64,000 nucleotides of DNA. Origin: Cohnella rhizoplanae. GTDB lineage: Bacteria > Bacillota > Bacilli > Paenibacillales > Paenibacillaceae. Where the stretch lies: contig NZ_CAOJCN010000025.1 in assembly GCF_948329515.1 (NCBI RefSeq), positions 1 to 64,000 on the forward strand, read 5' to 3'. This document shows positions 43,393 through 51,455 of this stretch, in pieces. The translations under genes and the position numbers were made by a program. How positions within the stretch are numbered: position 1 is the stretch's first letter; each line of letters opens with the position of its first letter. The notes beneath the pieces were generated by a model, which worked only from the letters and a program-made list of their open reading frames with translations, was not told the origin of the DNA and searched no databases.

Positions 43393-44481
43393 TTAAGGTT
43401 GGATGAATTCGTTCGTAAAGGCCGTGGACAGGTCCTGCTTCTTCCTCAGGAACCCGACGTCGATCAGGCTGTCCTGCAGCGTGTTCCATTCCGAATCTTC
43501 CATGGAGCCCAGCGGGCTTTTGTCCGCCTCGAGGAGCGGGATGCTGGCGTTCATCATTTTCGTCTCATGCTCGAGATTGAGCTGGTCGCCGTACTGGACC
43601 GTCACTTGCGCCGCTTCGTCCGGATGTTGGATCGCATAATCCCAGCCCTTCATGGTGGCTTGGGTGAAGCCCTTGACCGTCTCGGGATCCTTCTGGATCA
43701 TTTTCTCGGTCGTGAACAGCGTATCCGCGTAGAAATTAATGCCGTAGTCGCTCGGATAGATGACGTTCACTTCTTGTCCTTGCTCCTGGGCGGCGATCAC
43801 TTCGTTGATCACGTAGCCGGGCCAAGCTTTGACTTGTCCCGTCAGCAGCGGGCTGAGATCGTACTTGACCGGCATCTCGCTGATCGACTTGGCCTTAATG
43901 CCTGCTTTTTTGACCATGGCCCGGTAAGTGAGCTCCTCGTTGCCGCCCAGCTTGACGCCGACTTTTTGGCCTTCCAGATCCTTTACTGACGTTATGCCGG
44001 AGCTTTTAAGCGTGAAGAGCACGAACGGCGTCGAGCGGTAGATGACGGACAACGCCACGACCGGCGCCCCTTTTTCGCGGGACATCAGGATTTGATCGGC
44101 TCCCGTGACCCCGAAGTCCTCGCTGCCCGAGGACACCATTTGCACCGAAGGGAAGTCCGCGCCGCCCGCGCGAATCTCTACGTCTAGACCGGCGTCTTTG
44201 TAATAGCCTTTCTCCTTGGCGATGTAGAAGCCGGCGAACTGCGCTTGATTGATCCACTTCAGCCGAACGACGACCTTCTTCAGTTTTTGAGTGCCCGAGT
44301 CCGCGCTTGCGGACGGAGCCGCCGCGGACGTCGTGGACGATGCCGATTCGCTCGCCGGCGCCTGATTGCTATTGCTGCTGCTATTGCTGCCGTTATTGCT
44401 GCCGCAGCCGGCAATCGCGACCACACCAGACAGCAGAAGTACCGACATCCATTTCCCGTTCACTTTACTCACTTTACGCAT
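43393..44481 (-). CDS. ABC transporter substrate-binding lipoprotein, NMT1/SsuA-like
   Basis: 362 residues from the ATG at 44481 (GGGGGAA upstream). Signal peptide with lipobox AIAGC (Cys at about 27), then a Ser/Asn/Ala-rich linker. The mature domain (VVVRLKWINQAQFAGFYIAKEKGYY...) matches the NMT1/THI5-like periplasmic-binding family used for nitrate, taurine, sulfonates and pyrimidine precursors. It is tethered outside the membrane and delivers the ligand to the permease encoded downstream. Confidence 0.92.
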   Translation of the reverse strand: MRKVSKVNGKWMSVLLLSGVVAIAGCGSNNGSNSSSNSNQAPASESASSTTSAAAPSASADSGTQKLKKVVVRLKWINQAQFAGFYIAKEKGYYKDAGLDVEIRAGGADFPSVQMVSSGSEDFGVTGADQILMSREKGAPVVALSVIYRSTPFVLFTLKSSGITSVKDLEGQKVGVKLGGNEELTYRAMVKKAGIKAKSISEMPVKYDLSPLLTGQVKAWPGYVINEVIAAQEQGQEVNVIYPSDYGINFYADTLFTTEKMIQKDPETVKGFTQATMKGWDYAIQHPDEAAQVTVQYGDQLNLEHETKMMNASIPLLEADKSPLGSMEDSEWNTLQDSLIDVGFLRKKQDLSTAFTNEFIQP

Positions 44482-44505
44482 GCTTGATTCCCCCAATTTT
44501 CCTTT

Positions 44506-45189
44506 TTATAAAGAGCTCAAAGCCGTCAACAGCTTGCCCGAATCGGATACGCTGCCGAATACGCCGCCTTGCATCTGCACCATGCGGAGCGCCGCTTCAT
44601 GGTTGGAAGGATCGGTCGCCCCCGTGCAATCCTCGAGAATCAGGCACTCATAGCCGCGGTCGTTCGCTTCCCGCATCGTCGTATGGACGCAGACATCGGT
44701 GGTTATGCCCGTCAGGACGAGGTGCGTGATGCCGCGGGTCTTCAGGATCAGATCCAGGTCCGTGGCATAAAAGCTGCCTTTGCCCGGCTTGTCGATAATC
44801 GGTTCCCCCGGCAGCGGCGCGAGCTCGGGGATGATCTCCCAGCCGGGCTCCCCCCGTACCAGAATACGTCCCTTGGGTCCGGTAGAGCCGATCTCCGCTC
44901 CCGCCCGGAGGCTTCTCCAACGCTTGTTCTCCGGCAGGTCGGACAGATCCGGCCGGTGTCCCTCTCTCGTGTGGATCACCGTAAATCCCGGTATCTCCCG
45001 TATTCTCTGAAGCAGCCGCGAGATCGGCCCGATCGCCCGCGCGGTTAACGACAGATCGTAGCCCATCCGCTCGACGTAGCCGCCTTGCCCGCAGAAGTCG
45101 GTTTGCATATCGATAATCAACAGCGCCGTCTTGTTCGGCTGAATCCTTCCGTCGTAGGGCCAAGCGTATGGCGTCGCTTCTACCGTCAT
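44506..45189 (-). CDS. biuH: Isochorismatase-fold cysteine hydrolase, probable biuret amidohydrolase
   Basis: 227 residues from the ATG at 45189 (GGAGG upstream). The Cys-hydrolase triad is Asp27 (LIIDMQTDF), Lys134 (IDKPGKGSF) and Cys167 (TTDVCVHTT); the Lys-Cys spacing of 33 equals that of Rhizobium BiuH. HTREGHRPDLSDLP and GVFGSV are also shared with that enzyme type. It would convert biuret to allophanate and ammonia. It is the first gene of the operon that also holds atzD and atzF. Other isochorismatase-type amidases (ureidoacrylate, N-carbamoylsarcosine) cannot be fully excluded. Confidence 0.82.
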   Translation of the reverse strand: MTVEATPYAWPYDGRIQPNKTALLIIDMQTDFCGQGGYVERMGYDLSLTARAIGPISRLLQRIREIPGFTVIHTREGHRPDLSDLPENKRWRSLRAGAEIGSTGPKGRILVRGEPGWEIIPELAPLPGEPIIDKPGKGSFYATDLDLILKTRGITHLVLTGITTDVCVHTTMREANDRGYECLILEDCTGATDPSNHEAALRMVQMQGGVFGSVSDSGKLLTALSSL

Positions 45190-45222
45190 GTCAGGTCCTC
45201 CTATCAAAACACGATTCTCTTT

Positions 45223-45275
45223 GGAATATGTCACATTATATCACAGGAATTTTGAATATGTTTTGTGATTATTCC
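45223..45275 (-). promoter_or_regulatory. Promoter and operator region of the triazine operon
   Basis: An extended -10 TGATATAAT on the minus strand (TATAAT at 45240-45235) lies 46 bp before biuH. It is covered by an imperfect inverted repeat GGAATAtgTCACA (45223-45235) / TGTGAttATTCC (45264-45275), with another TCACA at 45241. These are candidate binding sites for the operon's PucR protein. Confidence 0.6.
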
Positions 45276-45596
45276 AATTATCTAGCTATAGCTCTTGTTA
45301 TTTTCCCAAAAACCGCCCCATAGTTAACTCTGCATGTAATATATAATTCCGATTAGAGAGCTTCTCTGCGTTAGCTAACGGTATTTTCCTCGCAAATAAA
45401 GAGACCGGCTTCGGCCCCTTCGAACCCAACGAATCTTTAATTTCTCCCTCAAATCTTTAGTTCGAACCCTATTTGTAAGGGGTTTCATATAATAGAGTAG
45501 TAGGGATTCATTTTTATACCATCTTAGAATAGGAGGCTAGGGTTACGACGGAATAACGCTCTCATGAGGTAAATTGCGGAGAAGGAGATGGATCTA
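45276..45596 (+). promoter_or_regulatory. Non-coding leader and promoter region of the GH85 gene
   Basis: No gene. A TATAAT box is at 45488-45493 with no clear -35, giving a leader of about 100 nt. The ribosome site AAGGAG is at 45582-45587. No riboswitch fold was recognised. Confidence 0.45.
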
Positions 45597-48392
45597 TTGA
45601 AGATTCTGAAAAAGAAGAAATCCTGGTCCAAGTTCACCGTACTTAGCGTTTCGACAGCCTTATTCGCGGCAAGCTTCCCATATACGGCGGCGGCCGGGGA
45701 CACGTGGCCCTTCGCAGGGGAGCAGGCGCACGGCGCCAATCAACCGAGCGTGCACGGCTACACGAGCGGCCATATTGCCGACTGGAGCCCCGAGCGCGAC
45801 CCTTATGCGGACATGCTCCGTTCCCGCGTTCCGCTGCAACGGCGGATCGCCCCTCTCGCCTCTACGCAAGCCAACCCGAAGCTGAACCCGAACGTCCAAA
45901 TGACGAACGTCAGCGGCGACTACGGGAACGCGTTTATCGAGAACGCCCCTTACACTAACAAGTTCGCCCAGTATCACTTTAACTTTTGGCAGTACGTCGA
46001 TTACTGGTCTCCCTGGCACGGAACGGCCACGGCCTATACCCCGACCGAATATTACGACGAGCTGGCCCAGAAGGACTGGCAGCAGAAGTGGTTCGAGTTC
46101 GGCATGCTGAACATCCCGAACCCGACCTACACGGACGCGGCGCACAAGAACGGAGTCATGGCGCTGGCCGGCATCTTCTCCTCCAACAACGACCGCGGCC
46201 AGCAGACGTATAAGCAGATGATCGTAAAGGATAAGAAAGGCCGCTACCCCGTCGCCGAGAAACTGATCGAGATGGCAGAGTACTTCGGTTATGACGGTTA
46301 CTTCATTAACCAGGAGGAGCAGAATCCCAACGTGGCCGTGGCGGACATTCCCGATTACGTCGGGTTTATGAAGGCGCTGCAAAACGCAGGGCTGTACGTT
46401 CAATGGTACGACTCGCTCAATACCGCGACCGGCGCCAATACGTTCGCCCGGACGTTCAGCGACAACAACGTCTCGTTCTTATTCGACAAGGCGACGGGCA
46501 AACAAGTGTCGCAGTCCTTCTTCTTCGACTATGGAATGGGGAACAACCAGATCAATGCGGCGGCCTCCTACCTGAGCGGCCTGAACGCCCAATACGGAAC
46601 GAACTTCGACCTGAACAAGGTCGGCTTCGCGGGCCTTGAAGCCGGGCGCGACCGGTTCAAGAGCGTCAACGGCACCGCGCTGAGAAACAAGCTGGACGCG
46701 AGCGGCCTGCCTCGTCTGAGCTTGGCGACGCTAGGCGCTGACTTCGTGCATGCGGGACTGGATGAGGATATGAACCTAAGCTGGCCGGTCCAGCACCGCT
46801 CGGAGAACGACTACCAGTGGATGACCGGTCTGCGCGAGCAGCTCTGGTGGTCCGGCCCGAACGTCGATCCGTCGAATACGGCAACCTCCGCGACGAATAC
46901 GGTCGCCGACGCGTACGCCGACAACCGGTACTGGCCGGGCATCTCCTCGGTCATCGCGGAGCGCTCGGTCGCCGGGGGCACGAACTTCTACACCGACTTC
47001 AACACGGGTCACGGCCTCTCCTACTATCGCGACGGCGCGGTATCGAACGAGGACGAATGGTCCAACATGAGCCTGCAGGACGTGCCGGTCACCTGGCAGT
47101 GGTGGCAGGATACGTCCGGCAGCCGTCTGGCCGTCGACTTCGACTACGGTCCGGCGTACGACTTGGGCGATTCGGGACGCCAGACGTACAAGCAGATCGG
47201 CGGGTACGACGGAGGCAGCTCCCTGGTCGTCAGCGGCAAGCTGGATGCGGAGACGTTCTTGCGTCTCTATAAGACCGACCTGAGCGTCAACAAGAACTCG
47301 AAGCTGTCGATCGCATACAACAAACAAGCGACGGATTCTTCCTCGATGCAGGTCGGGCTTATCTTCGAGGATCGCACGGAAGAAGTCGTGAAGGTTCCCG
47401 TGCCGGATAGCGGCGAAGCGACGAAGGGCTGGCGCACGGCCGAGTTGGACCTTGGCGCTTATGCGGGCAGTTCGATCGCGGCCTTCGGCCTGGTCTTCGC
47501 GCCGGGAGAGGGTGAGATCGGATCGTATCAGATGAACGTAGGAGAAATCCGGATTCATGACGGCTCCGCCGTCCGCCCTGCGGCACCTGCCGGCCTCGCT
47601 GTCGAGGAGGCGTTCGCCGATACCGGAGAGATGAACATCCGATGGAAAATGAACGCCGACTATGATGCGGTCAAGCAGTACAACGTCTACGTCAACGACA
47701 CGTTCGTCGGCGGCAAGTACGATGAGGTCTTCTACATCAAGCATCTCCCGGCACGATCCGGCACGATTAGAGTGGTCCCGGTCGGAGCCGACGGGCTGGA
47801 GGGAGATGCCGCCGTTCTTCCGTTCGACCTGGCGAATACGGTGTCGGACGTGCGGGTCGAGTCCACGGCAGACGGCAAGATGATCGTCCGCTGGACCAAC
47901 CCGTCCAAGCCCGCGGGCAATCTGAAGATCAACGTCGACTCGGTCAACGCGGCGACGTCCAAGAAACCGGTCAAGATCAATAAGGTCGTGTCTGAAAGCA
48001 CCGCCTCCGTCACCTTCGACAAGATGCCTGTCAACGGGGACGAGTACGTGGTGACGATCTCTCCCAAGCGCGCGGATGCGGTGGCGGTAAGCGGCACGTT
48101 TATCGATACGGTCGCGGAGCCCTATGCGGAGAACTGGTACTGGGAGGGCGACACGCTCCACCTGCCGATGCCGGGAACGCGAGATTGGCGATACTTGTAC
48201 GTGTATGAGGACGGGGTACTCCGATCCTTCCCGACCACCTATGGCGTCGGGGACAAGGACCGGATCATCCGCGGACGGAGCACGAAGGCAAGCCTTGCCT
48301 TCTCCTCGACCGCGAAGAACGTGTATGTCGTTCTCGAGGATTACGCAGGCAACCGCTCAGCGCCGGTCGTTCTCAGAGGCGACGACAAATAA
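45597..48392 (+). CDS. Secreted endo-beta-N-acetylglucosaminidase, glycoside hydrolase family 85
   Basis: 931 residues from the TTG at 45597 (AAGGAG nine bases upstream); the ATG at 45588 directly abuts that site. Signal peptide KILKKKKSWSKFTVLS...TAAAG. The GH85 barrel spans about 110-480: FAQYHFNFWQYVDYW, and the catalytic pair in GYFINQEEQ (Asn238, Glu240), equivalent to the Asn/Glu of Endo-A. After it come carbohydrate-binding-like and fibronectin-like beta domains (about 490-930). It cleaves the GlcNAc-GlcNAc core of N-linked glycans outside the cell, probably for scavenging fungal or plant glycoproteins. Confidence 0.93.
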   Translation: MKILKKKKSWSKFTVLSVSTALFAASFPYTAAAGDTWPFAGEQAHGANQPSVHGYTSGHIADWSPERDPYADMLRSRVPLQRRIAPLASTQANPKLNPNVQMTNVSGDYGNAFIENAPYTNKFAQYHFNFWQYVDYWSPWHGTATAYTPTEYYDELAQKDWQQKWFEFGMLNIPNPTYTDAAHKNGVMALAGIFSSNNDRGQQTYKQMIVKDKKGRYPVAEKLIEMAEYFGYDGYFINQEEQNPNVAVADIPDYVGFMKALQNAGLYVQWYDSLNTATGANTFARTFSDNNVSFLFDKATGKQVSQSFFFDYGMGNNQINAAASYLSGLNAQYGTNFDLNKVGFAGLEAGRDRFKSVNGTALRNKLDASGLPRLSLATLGADFVHAGLDEDMNLSWPVQHRSENDYQWMTGLREQLWWSGPNVDPSNTATSATNTVADAYADNRYWPGISSVIAERSVAGGTNFYTDFNTGHGLSYYRDGAVSNEDEWSNMSLQDVPVTWQWWQDTSGSRLAVDFDYGPAYDLGDSGRQTYKQIGGYDGGSSLVVSGKLDAETFLRLYKTDLSVNKNSKLSIAYNKQATDSSSMQVGLIFEDRTEEVVKVPVPDSGEATKGWRTAELDLGAYAGSSIAAFGLVFAPGEGEIGSYQMNVGEIRIHDGSAVRPAAPAGLAVEEAFADTGEMNIRWKMNADYDAVKQYNVYVNDTFVGGKYDEVFYIKHLPARSGTIRVVPVGADGLEGDAAVLPFDLANTVSDVRVESTADGKMIVRWTNPSKPAGNLKINVDSVNAATSKKPVKINKVVSESTASVTFDKMPVNGDEYVVTISPKRADAVAVSGTFIDTVAEPYAENWYWEGDTLHLPMPGTRDWRYLYVYEDGVLRSFPTTYGVGDKDRIIRGRSTKASLAFSSTAKNVYVVLEDYAGNRSAPVVLRGDDK

Positions 48393-48408
48393 ACCGAACC
48401 ATTGCAAA

Positions 48409-48454
48409 AAGAACCCGCAAGAGGCGCGCTGCTCGCCTCTTGCGGGTTCTTTCT
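48409..48454. terminator. Long terminator after the GH85 gene
   Basis: Perfect 18-bp stem AAGAACCCGCAAGAGGCG / CGCCTCTTGCGGGTTCTT with a 7-base loop, flanked by A-run and T-rich end; it can serve the convergent DinB gene too. Confidence 0.92.
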
Positions 48455-48471
48455 TCGTCATTCCGCGACCG

Positions 48472-48927
48472 TTACATCCTCGCGAACGTGATGTAATCGA
48501 CTTGGACGGGCTCTGCCGATCCGCTCCGAAGTGCCCGGTTGATCTGTCCCCGGTGATATTGCCCATGCAAGAGAACCTGCGACAGGATGTCCCGGGCGGA
48601 CGTCCGGAACGGCACTCCGCTCTGGTTCGCATAGTCGACCATCTCGTCCAACTCGGATTCCTCGAGTCCTTCGATATAGACGCGATACTGATCGGCGTTA
48701 TCTTCGAACATCGTCCGGAGCGCCGTCAGATCATCCGTTTCCTCCCACAACGAAAATTGCGCGCTGCCTTTTCCCTGCAATCGGGACAGCCAGACCCGTT
48801 CCGCGACCGCGACGTGCCGTACCAGCTTCAGCAGGTCCTTGTCCTTCGTCTTGCTCGCCTCGAGCGCGTCCAAGATACGTCCGTCCGCCCAGTACATGTG
48901 GTCCATCATGCGCTTGATCGTCTTCAT
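48472..48927 (-). CDS. DinB family protein
   Basis: 151 residues from the ATG at 48927 (GAGGGG upstream). Four-helix DinB/YfiT fold: MMDHMYWADGRILDAL with the first His, LKLVRHVAVAERVWLSRL with the second, and VLLHGQYHRGQINRAL with the third. The His triad binds a divalent metal in this family; many members are thiol-transferases. Substrate unknown. Confidence 0.88.
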   Translation of the reverse strand: MKTIKRMMDHMYWADGRILDALEASKTKDKDLLKLVRHVAVAERVWLSRLQGKGSAQFSLWEETDDLTALRTMFEDNADQYRVYIEGLEESELDEMVDYANQSGVPFRTSARDILSQVLLHGQYHRGQINRALRSGSAEPVQVDYITFARM

Positions 48928-48977
48928 GCCGGTTGTGCCCCTCTTCGTCTTCATCGACTACTTGTTCATCCTAGCAG

Positions 48978-49529
48978 TTAACGCACGGGTGTGTAACGGT
49001 GCGCCACGACGCCGGAGCTGAAAAGCTTGGTCTCGGCCCGCTTCAGATTCAGCCGATCGCGAACGCCCCCCAATAATTGGGGACCACGTCCGGCAACGAT
49101 CGGTTGTACCAGGAAGTGGTACTCATCCACCAAACCTAATTGTGCCAAGGTGGACCCGAGACCGGGACCGCCGTTAACGAGCAGTTCCTTCCCTTCCGAC
49201 GTAAGCCGTGTCACCTCCTCGGCGACAGGCCCCTTCAACAAGAAAGAATTCTGCCACGACACGTGATCCAGCGTACGCGAGAAGACGTACTTGGGTTGCC
49301 GATCGAGCTTGCGTGCGAAGTCTACCAGGTATTGAGGTCCGACGCCGCTGCTCGCTATGGGTGGCCAGCTACGCTCCATCAGCTGATAGATCTCGCGTCC
49401 AAACAGCCCCCCATCAACCTGGTCCATCAGGTCCGCCGAATACTGGTGGAGCTCCTCATCCGCAATCACCTGCGTGTGGTCGCAACAACCGTCGAGTGTC
49501 ACATTCATCATCATAATTATACGACCCAT
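48978..49529 (-). CDS. Dihydrofolate reductase-like protein
   Basis: 183 residues from the ATG at 49529 (GGAGGT upstream). RibD_C fold: MNVTLDGCCDHTQVIADEEL, LFGREIYQLM, YVFSRTL, ELLVNGGPGLGSTLAQLGLVDEYHFLVQPIVAG. NADPH-dependent reductase of unknown substrate, distantly similar to the protein at 9352-9909. Confidence 0.87.
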   Translation of the reverse strand: MGRIIMMMNVTLDGCCDHTQVIADEELHQYSADLMDQVDGGLFGREIYQLMERSWPPIASSGVGPQYLVDFARKLDRQPKYVFSRTLDHVSWQNSFLLKGPVAEEVTRLTSEGKELLVNGGPGLGSTLAQLGLVDEYHFLVQPIVAGRGPQLLGGVRDRLNLKRAETKLFSSGVVAHRYTPVR

Positions 49530-49671
49530 AATCAACCTCCTCTTTGTCTATATTTTATCCTCTAGCAGCTGGCCAGGTTTCTCATGAATTGCTAAGGATG
49601 GCGTTATTCGCAAGCCTGTTCTAGGGCGGTTCATATTATCACACTATAAACCTTCTATATACTTTCCCGAT

Positions 49672-50034
49672 CTACTCCTGCATCTCGAATACTTGACGCA
49701 ATTCAATCTGACCTTCCCCATACCCTTGCGGGTCGGGCATCCTCATCGCCCACTCGATGGCCTCTTCTCTCGATTCCACATCAATCAGGATGAATCCGGC
49801 AATCAATTCCTTCGTTTCTGTAAAAGGTCCTTCCGTGACCATCGGCTTTTCTCCGGGCTTCAGAAAGGAAAGGCGAATTCCATTGGAGCTCGGATGAAGT
49901 CCTTTAGCCGCAATCCGCACGCCCGCGTTTACTAATTCCTCATTGTACTTGGTCATGGCTTCAATGAGCTCATCGCTCGGGAGGTTTCCGGACTCCGAAT
50001 TCTGCGAGGCTTTGACAATCAGCATGAATAGCAT
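49672..50034 (-). CDS. YCII/DGPF domain protein
   Basis: 120 residues. It starts MLFMLIVKASQNSESG and contains the family hallmark TEGPFTETKELIAGFILIDV, with a C-terminal IELRQVFEM. YCII proteins are small ferredoxin-fold proteins, often next to ECF sigma factors; here no sigma gene is adjacent. Function unknown. Confidence 0.88.
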   Translation of the reverse strand: MLFMLIVKASQNSESGNLPSDELIEAMTKYNEELVNAGVRIAAKGLHPSSNGIRLSFLKPGEKPMVTEGPFTETKELIAGFILIDVESREEAIEWAMRMPDPQGYGEGQIELRQVFEMQE

Positions 50035-50130
50035 CGTTCTTCCCCCTTACTTTGCGTTGTCATTTGATGGTGAATTACTCTGTTTCTGAAGCGACGCCAA
50101 GCTTGCCGGCGCCTATCAAGTTTGTTCTAT

Positions 50131-50508
50131 TTATTTTGAAGTAATCCTTATGTAATAACCCTCGGGGTCAACGATTCTGAAATCCGTTGTGCCCCAAGGC
50201 CTCTTCGTTAGTGTGGAATGAATCGGATACTGACTATCTTCAATCTTTTTATAGTATTCAGCGATATCATCCACTTCTAACACGATCTCCACACAAACGC
50301 CCTTCCGTTCCATCTCAGTCTTTGGTTTTAAGTAATGATCGTCCCCGAGCTGAGCCATCGCGCCAAGACCGATAACAGCATTGCCATTACGTACCGATAT
50401 GTAATGATCGGACTCCTTTTCCTTTATAAAACCCAATCCTTCCATATAAAACTTTGCCGTCTCCGCTAAATTTTCAACAAATAGTTCCATCCGCATAAAC
50501 ATGCCCAT
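50131..50508 (-). CDS. VOC family (glyoxalase-fold) protein
   Basis: 125 residues: RMELFVENLAETAKFYMEGLGF at the N-terminus, CVEIVLEVDDIAEYYKKIE in the middle and WGTTDFRIVDPEGYYIRITS at the end. Single-module bleomycin-resistance/glyoxalase type; the usual metal Glu is not conserved at the end, so it may be a binding protein. Confidence 0.85.
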   Translation of the reverse strand: MGMFMRMELFVENLAETAKFYMEGLGFIKEKESDHYISVRNGNAVIGLGAMAQLGDDHYLKPKTEMERKGVCVEIVLEVDDIAEYYKKIEDSQYPIHSTLTKRPWGTTDFRIVDPEGYYIRITSK

Positions 50509-50534
50509 CTACCCCCTTACAAGCTTCATGTCCG

Positions 50535-51272
50535 TTATTCTAATTCAAGCGTAGAGTCACGACTGATGAGGGTTCCGTTGTTCTTACCCTCACAGATCTC
50601 GAGCATAGAGCCAGGCTTATCGAAATTGAACACATGCATCGGCATATGGTAGTCACGCGCTAAAATGAATGCCGACTGATCCATCACCTTTAAATTTAGA
50701 TTCAATACATCGTTATAGTGAAGCGACCGATAAAGCTTGGTGTTAGAAACCGTCTTCGGATCCGCATTCAACACGCCATCGACGCCTTGCTTAGCTACGA
50801 GAAGGGCATCGCAGTTTACTTCAATCGCTCTTTGAACGGAGGGATAGTCCGTGGTCACATAGGGCTGGCCATTTCCTCCGGCGAAAATAACGATATAGCC
50901 TTTTTCGAGATGATGGATCGCTCTCAGTCGTATATAGGGCTCGGCTACGGATGTAACCGGTAAAGCCGTCATGACCCTGACTTCTTTTTCGGTTTTTGAT
51001 TTGAGAACGCCGCGCAGCATCAAGCTGTTAATAACGGTTGCCAATGTCCCGATATTGTCGGCTTCGGCACGTTCAATCCCCCAGCCTTCAGCCATATTAC
51101 CCCTGAAGATGTTCCCGCCTCCGATGACTAATGAAACCTCGATCCCCATGCTTACAACCGATAATATTTCATTTGCAATGTATTCCAACCTATCCGGCTC
51201 AAAACCAAACTCGGATTTCCCGGCTACCGCTCCACCGCTTAATTTAATAAGAACCCGTTTGTATTGTGCCAT
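50535..51272 (-). CDS. pyrH: Stand-alone UMP kinase (PyrH-type amino acid kinase fold)
   Basis: 245 residues from the ATG at 51272 (GGAGG eight bases upstream). The amino-acid-kinase features are KLSGGAVAG (10-18), IGGGNIFRGN (50-59), YVTTDYPSVQRAIEVNCDALL and KVMDQSAF. PyrH makes UDP from UMP and is normally encoded in a tsf-pyrH-frr cluster; here it stands alone, so it is probably a second copy or a specialised relative. The G in KLSGG where most PyrH have E is a visible difference. A leader peptide overlapping a terminator lies directly upstream. Confidence 0.85.
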   Translation of the reverse strand: MAQYKRVLIKLSGGAVAGKSEFGFEPDRLEYIANEILSVVSMGIEVSLVIGGGNIFRGNMAEGWGIERAEADNIGTLATVINSLMLRGVLKSKTEKEVRVMTALPVTSVAEPYIRLRAIHHLEKGYIVIFAGGNGQPYVTTDYPSVQRAIEVNCDALLVAKQGVDGVLNADPKTVSNTKLYRSLHYNDVLNLNLKVMDQSAFILARDYHMPMHVFNFDKPGSMLEICEGKNNGTLISRDSTLELE

Positions 51273-51290
51273 ATCACACCTCCGGATCAT

Positions 51291-51323
51291 AAAAAAACAC
51301 TAAAGCAATAAGCTCTAGTGTTT
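51291..51323 (-). terminator. Intrinsic terminator in the leader of the UMP kinase gene (putative attenuator)
   Basis: Minus strand: AAACACTA, loop of 13 bases, TAGTGTTT then a seven-T run. It ends about 12 nt before the UMP kinase ribosome site and lies after its own promoter and leader peptide, so it could attenuate transcription into the kinase gene. Confidence 0.75.
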
Positions 51324-51383
51324 GATAAATGGGAATATGAAGTTCATAAACGGCTGGCAGCAGCCCAATCTTCTCCCCATCAT
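51315..51383 (-). CDS. Putative 22-residue leader peptide of the UMP kinase gene
   Basis: A short frame starting ATG-ATG with AAGGAG upstream encodes MMGRRLGCC, then QPFMNFIFPFIKH. Its TAG stop lies inside the 5' arm of the terminator, so a ribosome at the end of this frame would block the hairpin and allow read-through. The end is rich in Phe/Ile codons and U residues. The arrangement resembles leader-peptide attenuators such as pyrBI; the signal sensed is unknown. Confidence 0.5.
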   Translation of the reverse strand: MMGRRLGCCQPFMNFIFPFIKH

Positions 51384-51414
51384 ACCCCCACTCCTTCCAT
51401 TTCCTTGATACTTT

Positions 51415-51444
51415 ATTCTATCCGTAATGCCCCTCATCCTTCAA
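51415..51444 (-). promoter_or_regulatory. Candidate promoter for the leader peptide and UMP kinase
   Basis: Minus strand TTGAAG (51444-51439), 18-bp spacer, TAGAAT (51420-51415). The start point would be near 51408, about 25 nt before the leader peptide. Confidence 0.5.
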
Positions 51445-51455
51445 GCGTACAAATA

